NCBI RefSeq assembly: GCF_026651855.1
Contig: NZ_CP093280.1
Coordinates: 598,001-662,000, forward strand
Origin: Pseudomonas silvicola
GTDB lineage: Bacteria; Pseudomonadota; Gammaproteobacteria; Pseudomonadales; Pseudomonadaceae
Direction: 5' to 3'
Length of the DNA: 64,000 bases
Below are positions 59,153 to 64,000 of the stretch, piece after piece. The position numbers were made by a program, and so were the translations under genes. The notes under the pieces were generated by a model, which was not told where the DNA came from, did not search any database, and saw only the letters and a list, made by a program, of their open reading frames with translations. Each line of letters begins with the position of its first letter. The stretch's first letter is position 1.

Positions 59153-59602
59153 ATGCCTTACTGGTTGATGAAATCAGAGCCCGACGAGCTTTCCATCAAG
59201 GACCTGGCCCGCCTGGGCGAAGCCCGCTGGGATGGCGTGCGCAACTATCAGGCACGCAACTTTCTGCGCGCCATGGCCGTGGGGGACGAATTCTTTTTCT
59301 ACCATTCCAGTTGCCCTGAACCAGGCATCGCCGGTATCGCCCGCATCACTGCGCCCGCCTATGACGACCCCGCGGCCCTGGACCCGCAAAGCCCCTACCA
59401 TGACCCCAAGGCCAATGCCGACAAGAACCCCTGGAGCGCTGTCGACGTGGGACACGTAGAGACCTTCGGCAAGGTCCTGGGGCTGGGCTACCTCAAACAG
59501 CAGGCCGCCCTGGCGGAGTTGCCGCTGGTACAGAAAGGCAGCCGCCTTTCGGTCATGCCAGTCACCGCCGAACAGTGGGCGGCAGTGCTGGCACTGCGCT
59601 GA
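59153..59602 (+). CDS. EVE domain protein
   Basis: A 149-residue PUA-like EVE-fold protein. MPYWLMKSEPDELSIKDLAR, WDGVRNYQARNFLRAM and VGDEFFFYHSSCPEPGIAGIARI are the signatures. EVE domains bind modified bases in DNA or RNA (YTH-like aromatic cage). Here the protein is stand-alone and core-encoded, unlike EVE domains fused to restriction enzymes. The start at 59153 has GGAGCGAG upstream. It is convergent with the FliL-like gene, 3 bases away. Confidence 0.92.
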   Translation: MPYWLMKSEPDELSIKDLARLGEARWDGVRNYQARNFLRAMAVGDEFFFYHSSCPEPGIAGIARITAPAYDDPAALDPQSPYHDPKANADKNPWSAVDVGHVETFGKVLGLGYLKQQAALAELPLVQKGSRLSVMPVTAEQWAAVLALR

Positions 59603-59605
59603 GGG

Positions 59606-60019
59606 TTACTGCACGATCAGGTTGTTGAACAGCAAGTCCTCGACCATGGGCTTGCCTTCCTCATTGGCCATCACATCCTGGACCTGCTTGAGTGCTTCCT
59701 GGCGCAGTTTTTCCTTGGACTCCACGCTGCTGAACGAGTCTGCGGTCTGCTGGGTGAACAATGTCACCAGCTGGTTGCGGATCAGCGGGTCCTGGCGTTT
59801 GACCGCGGCTTCGGCTTCGGGACCCGTGACGCGCAACGCCACATCGGCCTTGTAGACGTGCAGCCGCGGGCTGCCATCCAGCGCGTAGTTGCCCACGAAG
59901 GGCGGGCTCAGGGTGATGTAGCTGACTTTGGGCGGGCCGCCCTCTTCCTTGCCTTCCTCGGCCATGACGGCCGACACGGGTAGCGTCAGGGCCAACACCA
60001 TCAAGATCCACGCTTTCAC
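59606..60019 (-). CDS. FliL-family periplasmic protein
   Basis: A 137-residue protein. I chose the GTG at 60019 because GAGGA lies 8 bases upstream and gives a signal peptide (MKAWILMVLALTLPVSAVMA). The ATG at 60034 would add five residues and lose that spacing. The mature part is a FliL-like stomatin domain: YITLSPPFVGNYALDGSPRLHVYKADVALRV, then DPLIRNQLVTLFTQQTADSF and LLFNNLIVQ. FliL stabilises flagellar stators; here no flagellar genes are near, and the membrane anchor is replaced by a signal peptide. Confidence 0.85.
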   Translation of the reverse strand: MKAWILMVLALTLPVSAVMAEEGKEEGGPPKVSYITLSPPFVGNYALDGSPRLHVYKADVALRVTGPEAEAAVKRQDPLIRNQLVTLFTQQTADSFSSVESKEKLRQEALKQVQDVMANEEGKPMVEDLLFNNLIVQ

Positions 60020-60167
60020 AAATTCAATCCTCATTCTGTTGGCGCAAGCATACCAAGGTTAACCCAGGCGCCAGTGCTTATGGTTGGCTATCAGCTGGCG
60101 GCATGCTCGTTGACCGCATTTTCGTCACACCTACACTATCGGCCACAACCTGCAAAGGAATAGCCCG

Positions 60168-61145
60168 ATGAAAGCTGTGCTGTGCAAAGCCTTCGGCCCT
60201 GCCGAAACACTGGTGCTGGAAGAGGTCGCCAGCCCGGCGATCAAAAAGAACGAAGTGCTGCTGGAAGTACACGCCGCCGGGGTCAATTTCCCGGATACGC
60301 TGATCATCGAAGGCAAATACCAGTTCAAGCCCCCCTTCCCGTTCTCGCCGGGTGGCGAGGCGGCGGGCGTGGTGCGCGCGGTAGGCGAGCATGTCAGCCA
60401 CCTGAAAGTGGGTGACCGGGTGATGGGCCTGACCGGCTGGGGCAGCTTCGCCGAGGAAGTCGCCGTTGCGGGCTATAACGTTCTCCCCATCCCCGACGGC
60501 ATGGGCTACACCGCCGCGGCCGCTTTCAGCATGACCTACGGCACTTCGATGCACGCGCTCAAGCAGCGCGCCAACCTGCGGCCGGGCGAAACATTGCTGG
60601 TGCTGGGCGCTTCCGGTGGCGTCGGCCTTGCGGCCGTGGAGATAGGCAAGGCCATGGGTGCCCGGGTCATCGCGGCCGCCAGCAGTGCCGACAAGTTGGC
60701 CGTGGCCAAGGCGGCCGGGGCCGATGAACTGATCAACTACACCGAAACCAGCCTGAAAGAGGAGATCAAGCGCCTGACCGGGGGTAATGGCGTGGATGTC
60801 ATCTATGACCCCGTGGGCGGCGACCTGTTTGACCAGGCGGTGCGCTCCATTGGCTGGAACGGCCGCTTGCTGGTGGTGGGGTTCGCCAGTGGCCGTATTC
60901 CTGAGTTGCCGGTCAACCTGGCACTGCTCAAGGGTGCGGCGGTGGTCGGGGTGTTCTGGGGCTCGTTTGCCCAGCGCCAACCACAGGACAACGCCGCCAA
61001 TTTCCAGCAACTTTTCCAGTGGTTTGCCCAAGGGAAGGTCAAACCACTGGTCTCGCGAACCTATCCACTGGCCGAGGCAGGCATTGCCATCGATGCGCTC
61101 GCCCGGCGCCAGGCCGTGGGCAAGCTGGTCGTCGAGGTACGGTGA
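60168..61145 (+). CDS. NADPH:quinone oxidoreductase (zinc-independent MDR family)
   Basis: A 325-residue medium-chain dehydrogenase/reductase. AAGVNFPDTLIIEGKYQFKPPFPFSPGGEAAGVV is typical of quinone oxidoreductases and lacks zinc ligands. The NADPH-binding motif is VLGASGGVGLAAVEIGKAMGARVIA. It is expected to reduce quinones or enones. It stands alone. Upstream, GGAATAGCCCG gives a weak ribosome binding site. Confidence 0.87.
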   Translation: MKAVLCKAFGPAETLVLEEVASPAIKKNEVLLEVHAAGVNFPDTLIIEGKYQFKPPFPFSPGGEAAGVVRAVGEHVSHLKVGDRVMGLTGWGSFAEEVAVAGYNVLPIPDGMGYTAAAAFSMTYGTSMHALKQRANLRPGETLLVLGASGGVGLAAVEIGKAMGARVIAAASSADKLAVAKAAGADELINYTETSLKEEIKRLTGGNGVDVIYDPVGGDLFDQAVRSIGWNGRLLVVGFASGRIPELPVNLALLKGAAVVGVFWGSFAQRQPQDNAANFQQLFQWFAQGKVKPLVSRTYPLAEAGIAIDALARRQAVGKLVVEVR

Positions 61146-61190
61146 AACGCTTCCATCGGCGGAAAAGCTTCAGGATTCCCTGCATCGCCA

Positions 61191-61235
61191 AATGACGTTG
61201 AACTGGCCGGCAAGCCACCCGGCCTCAATGTCATT
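61191..61235 (+). promoter_or_regulatory. Long hairpin 18 bases before the hydrolase start
   Basis: Arms AATGACGTTGA-ACT-GGCCGG (61191-61210) and CCGGCCTCAATGTCATT (61219-61235) pair over 17 positions, including one G-U pair, with a 3-base bulge and an 8-base loop. It could end the quinone oxidoreductase transcript (46 bases after its stop; no T-tract) or shape the leader of the next gene, whose AGGGAG site starts seven bases later. Confidence 0.6.
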
Positions 61236-61252
61236 CGAACAGGGAGTTCATC

Positions 61253-62401
61253 ATGGAAGAGTCACGCACCTTTACCATCTATTTTTGCGGTACCAGCGCT
61301 ACCCATTTCGACAGCCATAACAAGAATTACTGGGACGGCGAACTGGTTGCCACCCTCGCCGCCAATACGCTCGATCGTGAGTTCTCCCATTGGATAGTGG
61401 TGGATGGCCCTGGCAGCGGCAACCTGCAGGCCGATGAAATGACGGTGGAGTCCAAAGACCACCCTTATGCGGGCGTGCTGTTTGGCAAAGGCTGGGAAAC
61501 CAACGTGCGGCACGCCATGAACATGATCAAGGGGCAGTTCGAATGGCAGCGTGAGAAGCTGACCGCCGAGCAACACAAGACACTGCAAGACGCTGGCATT
61601 CCGATTGACGACGTGGATGTCAAAGGTAGCTTCTGGTCCCGCGTCTATGACTACGGCGACCGCAAGGTCACGCCACAGCAACTGCAACAGGAAATCGTCA
61701 ATCGGCACCGCAAGGGCGGCAAGATACCAGAACAGGTCAATCTCGTCGGGTGGAGCCGCGGCGCAGTGACCTGCCACATGCTCGCCAACGCGATGCTCGC
61801 CGACCCGGAACTCAAGCACATCCCCGTGAACATCTTTGCGGTCGACCCGGTACCAGGCCTCTTCAACTTCGAGACCGAGCGAGTGAAGGTGGGGCCGAAT
61901 GTGCGCGAATACGTGGGTTTCTTTGCCCGTGACGAGCGCTCCCGCGGTTTCGCCTGCGTGGTACCGGAAACTGATGGCAGCACCACGACCCGTCTCTTCC
62001 CATTACCTGGACGCCACGCCACCCTGGTGGGCAATGCCGCGCTGGATGGGGTCGAGGGGCCCAAGATCCTGCCCGAGCCCGGCATGGTTGTACGCCACCT
62101 GGCAGAAACCTGCCTGCGCCGATGGGGGGTGAACCTGGCTAAATGCCTGAATCTTACTGCAGACGAACTGGCCCGAGCCCACGATACCATGCACAAGCAC
62201 GACCAAATGTTCATCGACATGCGCCAACACAGCTACACCAGGTTAAGGGAATCGGAAGGTCCAGACCGAGCCATCAGCCTGGGCAAGGAATGGGAGGCCT
62301 TTTCCAGAGTGAAAGGCGATAAATACACACCTAAAGTGGGCCTTTCCGCCCCGGTACACGGCGGGCACACGCTCTATCGTGAACTGCTGGAGGGCAATTG
62401 A
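61253..62401 (+). CDS. Putative alpha/beta hydrolase with GWSRGA nucleophile elbow (uncharacterised)
   Basis: A 382-residue protein with no signal peptide. AGGGAG lies upstream. A candidate catalytic triad is Ser168 in VNLVGWSRGAVTCHM, Asp198 in NIFAVDPVPGLFN and His255 in LPGRHATLVGNA. GxSRGA followed by a D-x-V loop recalls DUF2235/Tle1-type phospholipases, but the surrounding sequence differs. N-terminal GTSATHFDSHNKNYWDGELVATLAANT and VDGPGSG look like the GT...N(D) start of such enzymes. No vgrG, adaptor or immunity gene is adjacent. I do not recognise the family firmly; a lipase or peptidase role is inferred. Confidence 0.6.
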   Translation: MEESRTFTIYFCGTSATHFDSHNKNYWDGELVATLAANTLDREFSHWIVVDGPGSGNLQADEMTVESKDHPYAGVLFGKGWETNVRHAMNMIKGQFEWQREKLTAEQHKTLQDAGIPIDDVDVKGSFWSRVYDYGDRKVTPQQLQQEIVNRHRKGGKIPEQVNLVGWSRGAVTCHMLANAMLADPELKHIPVNIFAVDPVPGLFNFETERVKVGPNVREYVGFFARDERSRGFACVVPETDGSTTTRLFPLPGRHATLVGNAALDGVEGPKILPEPGMVVRHLAETCLRRWGVNLAKCLNLTADELARAHDTMHKHDQMFIDMRQHSYTRLRESEGPDRAISLGKEWEAFSRVKGDKYTPKVGLSAPVHGGHTLYRELLEGN

Positions 62402-62483
62402 ACCCATCGTGAATCGAGGTGAGGGGCTGGCCTGCAGCCCCCCACCTGCCCCCTGGTTCAGCCTATCAAGCCGCTTGCATCGC

Positions 62484-63131
62484 CTAGCTGTCCCGACAAT
62501 GGCAGCGTTTTATCCGCGCCTCCAGGTTACGGTCCGGCATCTCATGGGTACGCAGCGCGCTGATGGTCTGCTGGACGTACTCAAGGGTGCTGCCAAAACG
62601 CCCGCTGGCACTTTCCAGCACATGGCTCAGCAGGTTGTCGGGCAAGTTGCCCGCGTAGCTGGGGAGGTGGCGTTCCAGCACGAAGCCCAGCGCCTGCACC
62701 TTCGTACCGTCTTCCAGGCGGCAGTTGAGCCAATGAGGACGGTAAGAGGGATAAGGCATCTCCCGTTGCCATAGCGCCAGCAGGGAGCCTTGCAGCTCTT
62801 CCTGGGGCAAGCGATAGGCAAAGCCGCTGCAGGAGCCGCCTCGGTCCAGGCCAAACACCAGGCCGGGGCGCTCGGGGGTACCACGGTGCTCGTGGGACCA
62901 GAGGTAAAGACCGCGATGGTAACCGTGCACGCGAGCACGCCTGCGCTCGACGGCGCTGCATTCGGGACGCCAGATAAGCGAGCCGTAGGCAAAAAGCCAG
63001 ACTGGCCCACCCTTGTGGCGGGCCATGGTCGTTTCGAGTGAGTGCACCAACTGCTCGTGGGTCAATTGCGGCCCGAGATCGAGCGAAGGCGGATAAACCA
63101 CATTGAAGTGTGCAGTTTCGATAGCCGACAT
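62484..63131 (-). CDS. ChaC-type gamma-glutamylcyclotransferase
   Basis: A 215-residue enzyme expected to cleave glutathione to 5-oxoproline and Cys-Gly. VWLFAYGSLIWRPE is the substrate-binding signature; RRARVHGYHRGLYLWSHEHRGTPERPGLVFGLDRGGSCSGFAYRLP completes the fold. The conserved Glu is expected near residue 115-125. The start at 63131 has AGG 8 bases upstream. It stands alone. gshA is in the same window, but this position is distant, so no operon link is implied. Confidence 0.9.
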   Translation of the reverse strand: MSAIETAHFNVVYPPSLDLGPQLTHEQLVHSLETTMARHKGGPVWLFAYGSLIWRPECSAVERRRARVHGYHRGLYLWSHEHRGTPERPGLVFGLDRGGSCSGFAYRLPQEELQGSLLALWQREMPYPSYRPHWLNCRLEDGTKVQALGFVLERHLPSYAGNLPDNLLSHVLESASGRFGSTLEYVQQTISALRTHEMPDRNLEARIKRCHCRDS

Positions 63132-63476
63132 GGTGTTGCCTGATATCCCCGTGAATCGACAGCGTCGGCTCACTTTAACTGATTGTTACAACACTGTTGT
63201 TACCGTACGGCAGATAACCTCTGAAAATCAAGCCCTTGCGTTTGCTTATAAGAAACGCATTTTACGTTGGTTATAAGCACCGAAGCGGGTCATGGCCCAA
63301 TGAAGCGCACCGAACTGGCTCTTAAGCCGCCATGTGACGTGCCGCCTGTGCGTGAGAATAGTGCACTTAGCGCCTAAGTAAATTTTCCTACGATATATTC
63401 AGAAGTTTCATGTCTAGAAACTTCCTACCGACTTGCGAGAAAAAGCCCGCTTCCCTGATTGATAGCGGTTGACCTC
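63132..63476. promoter_or_regulatory. 345-base gene-free divergent promoter region with two dyads
   Basis: No coding frame is seen. Near-perfect palindrome GTTACAACA-C-TGTTGTTAC at 63185-63203 (one mismatch) and inverted repeat TGCTTATAA (63243-63251) / TTATAAGCA (63271-63279). Either could be an operator for chaC or the downstream gene. The stretch is more AT-rich than its surroundings. Confidence 0.5.
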
Positions 63477-63953
63477 ATGAAATACCCTGGCCTTACCCTC
63501 GCCGGCGCCACCCTTGCCACACTGCTTGCCACCGCTCCTGCACTGGGGGCATCGGAGGAAGGATTCTGGTACTTGCAGGGGAGTGTCTTTACCCGTCATT
63601 TCGCCAGCAACGGCAATTACAACAATCATCAGGATCTACTGGGCCTTGAGCGCAACCAGGCTTCGGGCCTGATCATGGGCGGCGCTGCATTCCGAAATTC
63701 CTTTAGCCAACGCTCGGAATACGCCTACATTGGAAAACGCTTTGACGTGCCTGACTCGGCGGTTTACTACAAACTCAGCGCCGGACTGATCCACGGTTAC
63801 CGGGGCAAGTACCGCGACAAACTACCCCTGAACCGCTTTGGCGTGGCACCTGCGGTGATTCCGGCAATAGGGGCCCACTGGGGCCCCGTCGCCGCCGAAG
63901 CAGTGCTGCTGGGGCTGGCAGCCACCATGGTCAACGTCGGTCTGCGTTTCTGA
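63477..63953 (+). CDS. Small outer-membrane beta-barrel-like protein (PagP-like)
   Basis: A 158-residue protein with a signal peptide (MKYPGLTLAGATLATLLATAPALGA). The mature part alternates hydrophobic and polar residues in strands: GFWYLQGSVFTRHF, NHQDLLGLERNQASGLIMGGAAFRNSF, YAYIGKRFDV and a C-terminal TMVNVGLRF strand ending in Phe, the outer-membrane insertion signal. Size and the early WYLQGS and HQDLLGLE segments recall PagP-like families, but catalytic residues cannot be confirmed. I recall similar proteins annotated as glycerol-3-phosphate transporters, which the sequence does not support. Confidence 0.6.
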   Translation: MKYPGLTLAGATLATLLATAPALGASEEGFWYLQGSVFTRHFASNGNYNNHQDLLGLERNQASGLIMGGAAFRNSFSQRSEYAYIGKRFDVPDSAVYYKLSAGLIHGYRGKYRDKLPLNRFGVAPAVIPAIGAHWGPVAAEAVLLGLAATMVNVGLRF

Positions 63954-63961
63954 ACCCCAGC

Positions 63962-64000
63962 TCAGGGGCGTGGGGCGTAGGCGAAGACGTCCGCACGCAT
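63962..64000 (-). CDS. Possible 3' end of a minus-strand gene
   Basis: The minus strand reads an open frame from the window edge, ending ...RADVFAYAPRP then TGA at 63962-63964. Only 12 residues are visible, too few for a family. It is convergent with the preceding gene. Confidence 0.3.
   Translation of the reverse strand: MRADVFAYAPRP

Overview
The window is a GC-rich, densely packed chromosomal stretch that reads as a fluorescent Pseudomonas, most likely of the P. putida group. The evidence is the housekeeping gene order (cysQ-nudE-yrfG, pckA-hslO-PAP2-hslR-rimABK-envZ-ompR-tex-gshA-argA-argE, gcvP-gcvH-gcvT, iron transporter, visC-ubiH-pepP-ygfB, zapA-6S RNA-ygfA). This matches the order I remember from other pseudomonads. 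Codon use and the dispersed REP-type inverted repeats agree. No rRNA, tRNA, insertion sequence, phage or CRISPR array was seen; the RNA gene is 6S RNA.

Layout. 1-5.3 kb: the C-terminal part of a DarG-type macrodomain antitoxin cut by the window edge, a PAS-GGDEF diguanylate cyclase, small envelope or secreted proteins, then a family-2 glycosyltransferase and a hexapeptide acetyltransferase. 5.3-12.3 kb (minus strand): an OprD-family porin, agmatine catabolism (aguB-aguA) and a 965-residue kinase / M23-like / class III aminotransferase fusion. 12.5-19.6 kb (plus): the dTDP-L-rhamnose operon rmlBACD with 4-bp overlaps, then a DctB/DctD-type two-component pair and a thioesterase. 19.6-25.1 kb: cysQ-nudE, yrfG, fdhD, a glycine-zipper protein, and a thioesterase / 3-hydroxyacyl-CoA dehydrogenase pair. 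25.2-36.0 kb: pckA, Hsp33, a PAP2 phosphatase, Hsp15, the rimA-rimB-rimK ribosome-modification operon, EnvZ/OmpR (AmgS/AmgR-like), Tex and a thioesterase. 36.2-45.2 kb: gshA, argA, argE, a CYTH-CHAD protein, an Lrp-type regulator, an orphan GspE-type ATPase and a DUF2388 protein. 45.4-56.6 kb (minus): glycine cleavage genes gcvT-gcvH-gcvP, a two-gene iron ABC transporter without an ATPase, and ubiquinone hydroxylases with pepP. 56.6-64 kb: ygfB, zapB-like/zapA, 6S RNA, ygfA, a 46-residue membrane peptide, EVE and FliL-like proteins, a quinone oxidoreductase, an undescribed GxSxG hydrolase, ChaC, and a small outer-membrane-type protein.

Most of the window is core metabolism. The points worth a second look are: the three-part kinase-aminotransferase fusion next to agmatine genes; three copies of a CCGATA-N3-ATCTG box upstream of aguBA; the GWSRGA hydrolase with a strong hairpin just before its ribosome binding site; the small rimA gene translationally coupled to rimB and rimK; structured leaders of pckA and gshA; an unannotated-size membrane peptide after ygfA; and the DarG fragment at the left edge, whose toxin partner would lie outside the window.
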